From: Orrella marina
Lineage (GTDB): Bacteria > Pseudomonadota > Gammaproteobacteria > Burkholderiales > Burkholderiaceae_B
Assembly: GCF_003058465.1 (NCBI RefSeq)
Contig: NZ_CP028901.1
Span: 2,046,001 to 2,110,000 of the forward strand
Reading direction: 5' to 3'
Length of the DNA stretch: 64,000 nucleotides
Shown: positions 1 to 8,322 of the stretch, piece after piece
Layout: each line of letters starts with the position of its first letter
Position numbering within the stretch: the stretch's first letter is position 1
Position numbers and translations under genes: made by a program
The notes under the pieces: model-generated
What the model was told of the DNA's origin: nothing
The model's input: the letters and a program-made list of their open reading frames with translations, nothing else
Databases searched by the model: none

Positions 1-1242
1 TATCTGGAAAAGCTGGGGTTTGACGTCGCGGCGTACGGATGCACGACGTGTATCGGCAATGCCGGTGACCTGGCTGCGGACATTAACGAAGCCATCACCG
101 AGAACCAGCTTGTCTGTGCTGCCGTACTGTCGGGCAACCGTAACTTTGAAGCCCGAATTCACCCGAACGTCAAAGCCAACTTTCTGGCATCTCCCCCTCT
201 GGTTGTGGCCTATGCGATCGCGGGCACCATCAAGAAGGATCTGATGACTGAGCCGGTCGGCATCGGCAAGAATGGCAAAGAGATTTACCTTGGAGACATC
301 TGGCCTTCCACCGAGGAAATTAACGAATTGCTGGCCTTCGCAATGGATGCCGACGTGTTTCGCAAGAACTACGCCAATGTGCGCAAGAATCCCGGAAAAC
401 TCTGGGAGAGCATCAAAGGCATCGAAGGCGATCTGTACAACTGGCCTGAATCAACGTACATCGCCAAACCACCGTTCTTTGATGACTACACATCCGAACC
501 CAAAGCGATTCCAGTCGTCAAGCAGGCACGTGCCCTCGGGATCTTTGGGGACTCGGTCACAACCGACCATATTTCACCAGCGGGCTCGATCAAGGATACC
601 TCTCCGGCAGGCCAGTGGCTACTGGAAAATGGCGTACGCAAAGCTGATTTCAACAGCTATGGGTCACGCCGAGGCAATCATGAAGTCATGATGCGAGGTA
701 CATTCGCCAACGTCAGGATCAAGAATCTCATGATTCCGCCTCTTGCTGATGGCAGCCGTTTTGAAGGTGGAGACACGATATATCAGCCGACCGGGCAGCA
801 AATGTCGATATATGATGCAGCTATGGCCTACCAGGCTGCAAACGTACCGACGATTGTTTTCGGTGGCGAGGAGTATGGCACGGGATCTTCGCGTGACTGG
901 GCTGCCAAAGGAACCATGTTGCTTGGTGTCAAAGCGGTCGTTGCTCGCAGCTTCGAGCGAATTCATCGCAGCAACCTGGTTGGCATGGGCGTGCTGCCAC
1001 TTCAGTTCAAGGGTAGCGAAAGTGCTGAATCTCTTGGCATCACAGGTCACGAGACCTATGATATTGAAGGGCTGGAGAATGGCATCAAACCGCAGCAGGA
1101 TGTCACACTGGTGATCCACCGTGAAGATGGCAAAACCGACAAAGTGAAAGTCTTGCTGAGAATCGACACACCGATTGAAGTGGACTATTACCAGCACGGT
1201 GGCATTCTGCCATTTGTTCTACGTGAGTTGCTGCAGGACTGA
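1..1242 (+). CDS. acnA: aconitate hydratase, C-terminal part (cut by window edge)
   Basis: TCA-cycle aconitase that interconverts citrate and isocitrate in the cytoplasm. The reading frame is open from base 1, so only the last 413 residues are present. The segment begins just before [10 protein letters not shown], which holds cysteine ligands of the [4Fe-4S] cluster. It continues through the swivel domain with [25 protein letters not shown] and [15 protein letters not shown], all typical of the AcnA/IRP type rather than AcnB. The stop codon is followed by a strong hairpin terminator. The 5' end lies outside the window. The family call is secure; the choice between acnA and an acnD/prpD-associated paralogue cannot be made without the upstream genes. 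Confidence 0.93.
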   Translation, partial: YLEKLGFDVAAYGCTTCIGNAGDLAADINEAITENQLVCAAVLSGNRNFEARIHPNVKANFLASPPLVVAYAIAGTIKKDLMTEPVGIGKNGKEIYLGDIWPSTEEINELLAFAMDADVFRKNYANVRKNPGKLWESIKGIEGDLYNWPESTYIAKPPFFDDYTSEPKAIPVVKQARALGIFGDSVTTDHISPAGSIKDTSPAGQWLLENGVRKADFNSYGSRRGNHEVMMRGTFANVRIKNLMIPPLADGSRFEGGDTIYQPTGQQMSIYDAAMAYQAANVPTIVFGGEEYGTGSSRDWAAKGTMLLGVKAVVARSFERIHRSNLVGMGVLPLQFKGSESAESLGITGHETYDIEGLENGIKPQQDVTLVIHREDGKTDKVKVLLRIDTPIEVDYYQHGGILPFVLRELLQD

Positions 1243-1265
1243 CCCTGCTCCGGCCATCCTGGTCT

Positions 1266-1306
1266 TAAAAAATGGAGGGTGACCCTGGGTCAACCCTCCA
1301 TTTTTA
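1266..1306. terminator. bidirectional intrinsic terminator between aconitase and yeiH-like gene
   Basis: A 13-bp perfect inverted repeat (1268-1280 against 1293-1305) has an A-run on its left edge and a T-run on its right edge. The loop also contains the small self-complementary GACCC/GGGTC pair. It can therefore end transcription of the aconitase gene on + and of the convergent transporter gene on -. Confidence 0.88.
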
Positions 1307-1385
1307 TGTCCGGTCAGAAAATCATCTTCCCGACGGACCTCTCACTGTCCGGATCGCCTGCAGTGCCCGGGCCATTTGCTCTGCC

Positions 1386-2420
1386 CTACCCGACGAGCCA
1401 GACCAACCCACCCGTAATACAGAACAAAGCGACGAACAAGACAGCGGCGAGTAGCATAACCTTCGGTCCCGCCTTACGAAACTGAGCAAAACGCGTTTCC
1501 ATCCCCAGGGCCGTCATCGCCATGGTCAGCAGAAAAATGTCGATTGCTCTGAGCGTTGACAACATGTCAGGCGGAATCACGTCAGCTGAGTTGATCAGCG
1601 CAAGCACCAGAAACCCGATCGCAAACCAGGGAACTGGCAACTTCGCTTTACTTCCATCTGAGCTGACGCTAGTACGCTGAAGCCATAACCCGATGACGAG
1701 CAGTAGCGGTACCAGCAACGCTACCCGAGTCATCTTGACGATCGTCGCCACTTCGGTCGTTGCCGGATCAATACTGCTGGCAGATGCCACGACCTGGGCG
1801 ACCTCATGAATGCTGCCACCAATAAAGATCCCCAGCGCCTGACCCTCCCATGGAAGCCAGCCCGCCTGATAAAGGATCGGATAAATAAACATCGAAATGG
1901 TGCCAAACAGAACAACAGTCGCGACTGCAACCGCGCTCTTGTGAGGGGCTGACCGCAGTGTCGATTCAAACGCCAGGACCGCCGCCGCACCGCAAATCGC
2001 ACTCCCCGCAGCCGTCAGCATCGACGTGTCGCGATCAAGACCTAGCCAGCGCGTACCCAGCCAGGTACCGAGTGCCAGAATCCCGATGGCCACGCCAATC
2101 GAAACCACTACTCCTGGCATACCCACTTCGATGATCTGCTGGATGCTGATATTCAACCCATAAAACGCCACAGCCACCCGCAAAATCCGCTTTGCTGTGA
2201 ACTGAACCCCCGCCGACCAGTCTGCCGGCATGCTGCCCCGAAGGAAGTTACCGTAAAGCATGCCACACACAATGCCGATAACCAGAGGACTCAGGCCTAG
2301 CACTCTGATGGCTGGCAGGCCTGCCAGTTGAGTGACCGCAAATGCCATCAGCGCCACAAACAAGACACCGTTGATTCTGTCTCGCCAAACTTGGTAACCA
2401 GGCTGCGCAATCGTCGTCAT
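1386..2420 (-). CDS. yeiH: YeiH/YadS (UPF0324) family putative sulfate exporter
   Basis: A 344-residue polytopic inner-membrane protein with about ten hydrophobic segments. It carries the family hallmarks GSAICGAAAV around residue 140 and GIFIGGSIHEVAQVV around residue 200. Members are annotated as putative sulfate exporters; the transported substrate is not firmly established. The gene diverges from a LysR regulator across a 152-bp AT-rich gap, the same arrangement as enterobacterial yeiH/yeiE. That regulator is probably its controller. The ATG start lies at the edge of the AT-rich promoter region. Family assignment is strong; substrate is uncertain. Confidence 0.85.
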   Translation of the reverse strand: MTTIAQPGYQVWRDRINGVLFVALMAFAVTQLAGLPAIRVLGLSPLVIGIVCGMLYGNFLRGSMPADWSAGVQFTAKRILRVAVAFYGLNISIQQIIEVGMPGVVVSIGVAIGILALGTWLGTRWLGLDRDTSMLTAAGSAICGAAAVLAFESTLRSAPHKSAVAVATVVLFGTISMFIYPILYQAGWLPWEGQALGIFIGGSIHEVAQVVASASSIDPATTEVATIVKMTRVALLVPLLLVIGLWLQRTSVSSDGSKAKLPVPWFAIGFLVLALINSADVIPPDMLSTLRAIDIFLLTMAMTALGMETRFAQFRKAGPKVMLLAAVLFVALFCITGGLVWLVG

Positions 2421-2478
2421 TTCTCTTCTTATATCAATATTTGTAAATAATTTCAGGCTATAAAGATACGCAATCTCA

Positions 2479-2524
2479 ATCGATAATTAAAGCTGTTATT
2501 TCTTATACTAATCATCGATAATTA
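2479..2524. promoter_or_regulatory. direct repeat in divergent promoter, candidate LysR operator
   Basis: The 11-mer ATCGATAATTA occurs twice in the same orientation, at 2479-2489 and 2514-2524, a 35-bp spacing. It lies inside the very AT-rich gap between yeiH-like and the LysR gene. Repeats about three helical turns apart fit binding of a LysR tetramer. This is inferred from position and repetition only. Confidence 0.5.
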
Positions 2525-2572
2525 TTATGTTTAGTTCATACCACCAGAATCAATCCATATGCGAGACCGAGC

Positions 2573-3514
2573 ATGACTCCTGATCAGCTGATCACTTTCA
2601 GCGTAGTGGCCGAGTTACTCAACATCAGCCAGGCAGCCCGTCAACTGCATTTGTCACAACCGGCTGTCTCAGGACAACTGCAGGCACTTCAACAATCTTT
2701 TGGTGAGCCGCTGTACCATCGACACGGAAGAGGTATCCAGCTCACGCCTGCCGGTCGGGAGTTACTGGAGATCGCACTCCGTGTCCGGCAGGCCATGCTT
2801 GAGGCCAGGGAGCTAAAGCGCGTCAGCCAGGCACTCGAGCATGGTCTGCTGCGTCTCGGTGCAAGTACGACACCCGCAAGTTACCTCCTGCCCGGCCTGG
2901 TCGCTGGCTTTCGGCGCACATTTCCCGGTGTCAGTGTGCAGATGTTTACCGGCAACAGCCAGCAGGTACTGGAACGGATTGGAGATCTTGACCTGGTTTT
3001 TGTAGAGGGCGAGCTTGACGAACAGACTCTGGCAGAGCACCGCATCCGTGACTGGCGGCAGGACGAAGTCGTGGCGATCGTGCGGCGAGATCATCCACTT
3101 TGCACTTCACCCGCTACCACACTCAGACGACTCGCCAGCGAGTTCCTGGTGATGCGCGAGCAGGGCTCCGGCGTCAGACGAATGATTCTGGATTGTTTTG
3201 CGTCGCATGACTTGCCCTTGCCAGAGTATCTGGAACTCGCCGGCGTTGAGGGCGTGAAAGAAGGAGTCCGGGCCGGGCTCGGTGTGGGCTTTGTATCAAA
3301 TCTTTCACTGAGTCATGAGGATGGCTCGCTGGCGGGCATCCGAATTGGAAAAGGTTTGAATCGCACAATCCGGATCGTCGAGCCGGGAGGACGAACACTT
3401 GCTCGAACGGCAGCCATGTTTCTTGAAAGGCTCGAAACACCAGAGACAGATAGCACCCTGAATCCAGAACAACGGGGCGAAACCCGGTCCGCAGACGTAT
3501 CGCCTGCCGACTGA
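2573..3514 (+). CDS. LysR-family transcriptional regulator (YeiE-like)
   Basis: A 313-residue LTTR. The N-terminal winged helix-turn-helix (residues 1-60) reads LNISQAARQLHLSQPAVSGQL, followed by a periplasmic-binding-protein-like effector domain (about 90-295). It is transcribed divergently from the YeiH-like transporter, which is its most likely target. In enterobacteria the equivalent regulator YeiE controls the neighbouring yeiH and sulfite-related genes, so a sulfur-compound effector is a reasonable inference but is not shown here. The C-terminal 25 residues are polar and probably unstructured. Confidence 0.85.
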   Translation: MTPDQLITFSVVAELLNISQAARQLHLSQPAVSGQLQALQQSFGEPLYHRHGRGIQLTPAGRELLEIALRVRQAMLEARELKRVSQALEHGLLRLGASTTPASYLLPGLVAGFRRTFPGVSVQMFTGNSQQVLERIGDLDLVFVEGELDEQTLAEHRIRDWRQDEVVAIVRRDHPLCTSPATTLRRLASEFLVMREQGSGVRRMILDCFASHDLPLPEYLELAGVEGVKEGVRAGLGVGFVSNLSLSHEDGSLAGIRIGKGLNRTIRIVEPGGRTLARTAAMFLERLETPETDSTLNPEQRGETRSADVSPAD

Positions 3515-3657
3515 GAGGGTTAAAATGCAGCTTTGATTAGCGAGGCTGTGACGACCGCCTGATTGCGGTCAGCAACATGCATCTCTCGTCGCAGACGCCC
3601 ACCGCAACCGCATGTTCCGGTTTCAACCTGTTTTTACCCAAGGCTCCATTCAGACCC

Positions 3658-4863
3658 ATGCCCAAACCAAACATCAGCAAGCCAGGTAAATCTACAAGCG
3701 CAAAACTAACGCGACAGATTCTCGCATCGGCGCTTGCGTTCACGAATTCGGAATCTCTCTACGAAGAAAACCACTGGATTCGTGTCATTGACAAGGATCT
3801 GCTGAAGTTACTTGACCGCAAGAAAGAGCGAGAGGTTGAACAGCTTATGAACGAGCTGACGACAATCGACCCTGAGAGTTCCGCGCTGGTATTTGAACGT
3901 TTGCAATACCTAACGGAGTTTGCCACTTTTAAGGACCCGAAAACAGGCGATGCTGTCGATTGTCTACTGATGACAGCACCTATGCTTGTCTGGACCCGCT
4001 ACACCATTCCTGATGTAACACTCGGCGAGAAGGAACTATCGCATTTGATCGAAGGATTGAAGCAGCATGCTTTTGCGCCGGATGTTCAAGTGCACTGTCT
4101 TCCAAAATTCCTGAGCACATTTGAGATGCCGCTGGAATTCACCCGGACCAGGCATTGGTTGCAGACACTTGGGAGCGCTGCACTCCAGGGAACCGGACAG
4201 CAGCCCAAGCCGGAGCCGTACCCTGAGGGCGTATCCCTGCTGGCTGACTCGAGACACCTCGTCATGGTTGCCATCGCGCCGCAGGACAGCCCGATTTTTC
4301 GCTGGATAGCGAGTTCTTCTGTCACACGAGCAGATGTTCTCCTGGCGTGGCAACAGTATGCGCAGGCTGCCCTGGCGGACTTATTCCCTGGATGTCAGAT
4401 TGAAGCTGTACTGCCTGATGCATACCATTCAAGCGATTCTTCTGCACGAGAGACTTTGCGCCCAATCGGAATAAAAGCCTCAGTCGACTGGCTGCAAACG
4501 GCCTTGAATATCACCCCGGCACTGCTTCGCGCCAACATCATGCGTTTCGGCGATGATCAATACCGGGAATTCAGGATTGGATACAGCCGCAAGGGCGATC
4601 CGGATGTGTTCTTTGGCACGATCTGGCCATCGAACTATATCAACGGGTTTACCGAAGATGAAAATGACGACACTCAGATACTGGAACAGATCACGAGTGC
4701 CTTGAATGCTGCTGGTATCCGTGACATCCGAGTCCTTCCAGGTCTGGCCCCGAGCGAATATTGCGGGGATTGTGGCGCTGCCATGTTGCCCAATCAGGAA
4801 GGCGACATCGTTCACCCGGAGATGCCTGACGAAGCCTTTGACATGCCGCAACATTTTCACTGA
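3658..4863 (+). CDS. DUF2863 family protein
   Basis: A predicted cytoplasmic protein of 401 residues from a family found mainly in Burkholderiales, with no defined function. I chose the ATG at 3658 (MPKPNISKPG) because a basic, short N-terminus fits the family better than the upstream ATG at 3577, which would add 27 unlikely residues. Near the C-terminus EYCGDCGAAM is a single CxxC knuckle that could bind zinc. The stop lies only 7 nt before earP, and efp follows, so the three genes are probably one transcription unit. A role connected with EF-P modification or translation is suggested by this context alone. Confidence 0.75.
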   Translation: MPKPNISKPGKSTSAKLTRQILASALAFTNSESLYEENHWIRVIDKDLLKLLDRKKEREVEQLMNELTTIDPESSALVFERLQYLTEFATFKDPKTGDAVDCLLMTAPMLVWTRYTIPDVTLGEKELSHLIEGLKQHAFAPDVQVHCLPKFLSTFEMPLEFTRTRHWLQTLGSAALQGTGQQPKPEPYPEGVSLLADSRHLVMVAIAPQDSPIFRWIASSSVTRADVLLAWQQYAQAALADLFPGCQIEAVLPDAYHSSDSSARETLRPIGIKASVDWLQTALNITPALLRANIMRFGDDQYREFRIGYSRKGDPDVFFGTIWPSNYINGFTEDENDDTQILEQITSALNAAGIRDIRVLPGLAPSEYCGDCGAAMLPNQEGDIVHPEMPDEAFDMPQHFH

Positions 4864-4870
4864 GCGTGCA

Positions 4871-5983
4871 ATGACACGCCGTATTGATGTGTTCTGCCAG
4901 GTTATCGACAACCTTGGCGACATCGGCGTGAGCTGGCGACTTGCCAGACAGCTCACGCAAGAACACAATTGTCAGGTCAGACTCTGGGTCGATCGAATCG
5001 AATCATTGAACCGGCTGGAGCCTGCAGTCAATCCGGCGCTGCAAAAGCAGTCCGTCAGTGGTGTCGACATCTGGCTTTGCGATGACAGCCTCGTTGCCCA
5101 TGACTCGCGCCCACTGCCCGATCTGGTTATCGCCGCCTTTTCCTGCGATCTTCCGGGCGTTTATCTGCAACGTCTGATCGAGCAACGACAACAGGTAGAT
5201 GCAACCGGAACAGGCAGTCCGACCCTCTGGATACAACTGGAATACCTGAGTGCTCAACCCTGGGTTGAGGGCTTTCATCTACAGCCTTCTCTGAGATCTG
5301 ATAATCTCAAACCCGTGTACTTCTTTCCGGGTTTTACTGCTCATACGGGTGGGCTGATCCGCGAGCAAAACATCGTTGCACACGCGTCGGTAGCAGATAG
5401 GTCATGGCTTACACAGCTGGGCGTCCCGACTGAGATGGTCGATGTCCGGCGCATTATTTCGGTATTCACTTATCCAGATGCTCCCCTGGAACAGTTTGTG
5501 CAGCAACTGGAGCAGCTGGAGTCGGACTCATTGCTCCTCATTCCCGAAGGCATCCGTACGGATCTGGCCCATCTGGATCCTGGCAAGTTCAGTCACGTGC
5601 ACTGGACAACCATTCCATTTCTGCGACAGACAGACTATGACAGACTGCTCGCCTGTACCGACTTGAATCTGGTGCGCGGCGAAGACTCCTTTGTTCGGGC
5701 AATCTGGGCCGGGAAACCCTTCATCTGGAATATTTATCGCCAGCAAGAACGCGAGCATCACCACAAGTTGCAGGCCTGGCTCGACCGGGCCCGCATGCCT
5801 GATTCCGTCGGCAAAGCGATGCACCAGTGGTCCGAAGGATGTGCGCATCCCATCTGGAAGAAATTGGTTTCAGGACCAGACTGGTACGCATGGCAGCAAG
5901 CGTGCCTTGCCCACCGAAACGAGCTAATTTCTCAGGACAGCCTGAGCCTGCAACTTCTGCGATTCTACGATCAGGAAAATTGA
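4871..5983 (+). CDS. earP: EarP, EF-P arginine-32 rhamnosyltransferase
   Basis: A 370-residue GT-B glycosyltransferase that attaches rhamnose from dTDP-rhamnose to Arg32 of elongation factor P, activating it for rescue of ribosomes on polyproline stretches. D13 and D17 in the N-terminal DNLGDIGVSWRLARQL motif and the RGEDS motif near residue 270 match the acidic residues reported as essential in the EarP family. The true start is the ATG at 4871; the open frame extends further upstream inside the DUF2863 gene. Its target gene efp is immediately downstream, as is usual for this system. Confidence 0.95.
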   Translation: MTRRIDVFCQVIDNLGDIGVSWRLARQLTQEHNCQVRLWVDRIESLNRLEPAVNPALQKQSVSGVDIWLCDDSLVAHDSRPLPDLVIAAFSCDLPGVYLQRLIEQRQQVDATGTGSPTLWIQLEYLSAQPWVEGFHLQPSLRSDNLKPVYFFPGFTAHTGGLIREQNIVAHASVADRSWLTQLGVPTEMVDVRRIISVFTYPDAPLEQFVQQLEQLESDSLLLIPEGIRTDLAHLDPGKFSHVHWTTIPFLRQTDYDRLLACTDLNLVRGEDSFVRAIWAGKPFIWNIYRQQEREHHHKLQAWLDRARMPDSVGKAMHQWSEGCAHPIWKKLVSGPDWYAWQQACLAHRNELISQDSLSLQLLRFYDQEN

Positions 5984-6099
5984 CCGCAATCCACACGCAC
6001 ACGCACAACTGCGGGAACTACAGGGTAGAATACCGGGTTCTATTTTGAAATCCCCTCCTGTCGCGTGGCAGGATGCCTAAGGACGGAGTTCTTTCCAAT

Positions 6100-6660
6100 A
6101 TGAAAACAGCCCAGGAATTGCGCGTCGGAAACGTAGTCATGGTTGGTGGCGAGCCACTGGTCGTGCAACGTGCCGAATACAACAAGTCTGGCCGTAACGC
6201 AGCCGTCGTCAAACTGAAGTTCAAAAATCTCCTGACAGCTTCGGGCAGTGAGTCTGTCTATAAGGCTGACGAGAAGTTTGACGTTGTCATTCTCGATCGT
6301 AAAGAGTGTACGTATTCTTACTTCGCTGATCCGATGTATGTCTTCATGGATGAAGAGTACAACCAGTACGAGGTTGAAGCGGACAGTATGGGTGACTCCC
6401 TGAACTACCTGGAAGAAGGCATGGCTGTGGAAGTCGTCTTCTACGAAGGTCGCGCCATTTCGGTTGAAATGCCAAATACGGTGGTTCGTCAGATCGAATA
6501 TACGGAGCCCGCCGTTCGTGGCGACACATCAGGTAAAGTCATGAAACCCGCTCGTCTGACAACCGGTTTCGAGTTGCCTGTTCCGCTGTTTTGCGACATA
6601 GGGGATAAAATCGAAATCGATACCCGCACGGGTGAGTACCGTAGCCGCGTCATATCCTGA
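6100..6660 (+). CDS. efp: translation elongation factor P (arginine-32 type)
   Basis: EF-P binds between the P and E sites and promotes peptide bonds at consecutive prolines. The 186-residue protein has three beta-barrel domains: a KOW-like domain I (about 1-65), an OB domain II, and the C-terminal EF-P signature region ending [10 protein letters not shown]. The loop tip reads NKSGRNAA with arginine at position 32, the residue modified by EarP, which is encoded just upstream. No lysine is present at the tip, so the EpmA/EpmB lysylation route is not expected. The ATG at 6100 gives the canonical N-terminus; the open frame 27 nt upstream is not used. Confidence 0.97.
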   Translation: MKTAQELRVGNVVMVGGEPLVVQRAEYNKSGRNAAVVKLKFKNLLTASGSESVYKADEKFDVVILDRKECTYSYFADPMYVFMDEEYNQYEVEADSMGDSLNYLEEGMAVEVVFYEGRAISVEMPNTVVRQIEYTEPAVRGDTSGKVMKPARLTTGFELPVPLFCDIGDKIEIDTRTGEYRSRVIS

Positions 6661-6709
6661 TTGCTTGGCTTTGCGGACGGATCATCACGATCTGACCTCA
6701 CTCAGTACG

Positions 6710-6750
6710 AAAAACAGCCCTGGATCATACTTACCCCAGGGCTGTTTTTT
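6710..6750. terminator. intrinsic terminator between efp and DUF1178 gene
   Basis: A 14-bp perfect stem (AAAAACAGCCCTGG at 6710-6723 with its complement at 6736-6749) encloses a 12-nt loop. Runs of T on the right and A on the left make it usable from both strands. It separates the convergent efp and DUF1178 genes. Confidence 0.9.
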
Positions 6751-6780
6751 TGTCTGAAACCAGTGCTACTGTCGTCAAAG

Positions 6781-7257
6781 TCAGTTCAGGCGATCTGTAT
6801 TGAGGAACTCGGGCACAGCCATCACTGTAATCCCATCCTCGGCAAGCTCGTCTCTTTCCTGAGCAGTCGCCAGCCCACGAATCGGCCTGACATGTGCCTC
6901 GCCTTCATGAATCCTGCGCGCTTCCTGCGCAAACTGCACACCCACATCCTCGGTCTTGCTAACGTACTCACGAACCTGTTGCAGAATCTGGGCCTGAATC
7001 CGGGCCATCTCCTGAGACGCATCTGCCAGGGCCGGGCCAGATTCGGCCGAATCCTGCATTGCAGCGACATCCGTGCGACCACTGCGCCCTTTGTTGATTC
7101 TCGGTGCCGAAGGCAATTTTTCGATGGCCGAGCTTTGGCATACCGGACACTCGATCAATCCACGCGCATGCTGATCGCCATAATCTTCGTGCGATCCGAA
7201 CCATCCTTCGAACAGGTGACCGGTCTCACATTGGAGGTTGAATACTTTGAGTCCCAT
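6781..7257 (-). CDS. DUF1178 family protein
   Basis: A small cytoplasmic protein of 158 residues, common in alpha- and betaproteobacteria, with no known function. It starts MGLKVFNLQCETGHLFEGWFG and has a second cysteine pair, ECPVCQ, at about residue 37. The two cysteine clusters resemble a zinc ribbon like those of FmdB-type regulatory proteins. The middle is helical and the C-terminus (EDGITVMAVPE) is typical of the family. It stands alone, convergent with efp. The flanking DNA upstream is an insertion-sequence remnant region. Confidence 0.85.
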   Translation of the reverse strand: MGLKVFNLQCETGHLFEGWFGSHEDYGDQHARGLIECPVCQSSAIEKLPSAPRINKGRSGRTDVAAMQDSAESGPALADASQEMARIQAQILQQVREYVSKTEDVGVQFAQEARRIHEGEAHVRPIRGLATAQERDELAEDGITVMAVPEFLNTDRLN

Positions 7258-7629
7258 GGCTTCTATTTGAGGGTAAATCCCGCTATTTCAAGGATATCGA
7301 ATTCACAGATCGCGCTGAATCACAGCACAGACATACAAGTATAGCGAGGAGTCAACACCAGGGCCGCAAAACCGGTCTTGATGGATCATCTATATCCCAC
7401 CTGGGTCGCACACCGTGCCTCGTTTCCGGTAACGTACTTGAAACCCTTAACACCCGCGTGCCGTGACCGGCAGAGTTTATGGATAGTTTTATCCCGTGCG
7501 AGGCAAACCCGCGCTCCACTTGGGCCTGGACTTGAAGCGTCATTTCGCCGAAGGCGATCTGATTGGGCGGGGACATGAGACGCGCGCACCAAGAGACGCC
7601 CACACCAAGGTCCCAGGGTTTAAGCTGGT
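7258..7629. other. non-coding stretch upstream of DUF1178 and the TnpB remnant
   Basis: About 370 bp with no credible gene. Open frames exist on both strands (for example 7352-7786 on -), but they are compositionally odd, have no ribosome binding site and match no family I recognise. The DNA is probably eroded mobile-element or intergenic sequence continuous with the TnpB pseudogene to the right. Confidence 0.5.
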
Positions 7630-8220
7630 GTTTTCTGTTGTTCGACATTCCGGGCGTCGACCAGCAACAACACCTTGCCGCGCAGTTCGGGTGTGCGCGA
7701 TTCGTGTGGAACCGGGCGCTGGCAATGAAACGTGCAGCATGACAGGACCGGAAAGAATCCCTTTCCTGCCACACAATCAAGGCCATGTTGCCCGTTCGGC
7801 GGGAGCTTTTCCTTGTGTCAAGGACGCTGACTCGCAGGTGGTACAGGAGGTGATCCGGAGGTGATCCGAAACCTCGACCGTGCTGATCGCAACTTTCTGG
7901 AGAAACTTGCGCGCTTGCTGCAGATCAACCCTCTACGTCATATCAAGCAGATCAATCAGGCCATCACGGGTATCGACCTGGGGTTGATGAGTGTGCTGGT
8001 GTCGAGCGCGGGGTGCAAATCCGGCAACGCGAAGCCTTTTTGCCTCGCAATCGCAAGCCTCAATCGCAAACAGCGGACAATGTCACACAGGATCGAAGCA
8101 ACCGAACGAAGATTTGAGGCTGCGAACGCGGCAGACGATGGCAAGGCGTACCAGTTGCGGGATTTCTTTGGAGCGGACATTGCCAGGGATCGAAACCCGG
8201 TGACGCTCGCTCATTCCGAA
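7630..8220 (+). pseudogene. decayed TnpB (IS200/IS605 OrfB), N-terminal and middle part
   Basis: Pieces of a TnpB protein can be read in successive + frames. FGCARFVWNRALAMKRAA, a hallmark of the TnpB N-terminus, lies around 7683-7740. It is followed by QDRKESLSCHT. In other frames come VKDADSQVVQEVIRNLDRADRNFLEK around 7815-7905, and GIDLGLM, the first RuvC motif, around 7971-7991. Stop codons and at least two frame changes separate the pieces, and the C-terminal third with the zinc finger is missing. TnpB is an RNA-guided nuclease of IS605-type elements; this copy cannot be functional. The sequence fades about 100 bp before the promoter of the next operon. Confidence 0.8.
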
Positions 8221-8269
8221 TCCACTTGAATACCTATCCGACATCGGGAATATTTTGTTTGACGGAAAC

Positions 8270-8322
8270 TTGACAGTGGTGCAAACTCGCTCTCGTATTC
8301 ACGTACTCTTAGGAGTTTTAAT
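8270..8322 (+). promoter_or_regulatory. candidate promoter and RBS of the peptide ABC operon
   Basis: A perfect -35 TTGACA (8270-8275) is followed, after 17 bp, by a weak -10 TCGTAT (8293-8298). A strong AGGAG (8311-8315) sits 7 nt before the ATG at 8323. It is the first consensus-like promoter after the TnpB remnant and feeds the five-gene transporter operon. Confidence 0.5.

Noticed and set aside
3577..3657. Upstream start of the DUF2863 gene
   Set aside because: It would add 27 residues with no family resemblance; the ATG at 3658 gives a better N-terminus.
7352..7786. 144-residue open frame on - beside the TnpB relic
   Set aside because: No RBS, unusual amino-acid composition and no family resemblance. 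It runs antisense to the TnpB remnant and is best explained by chance.
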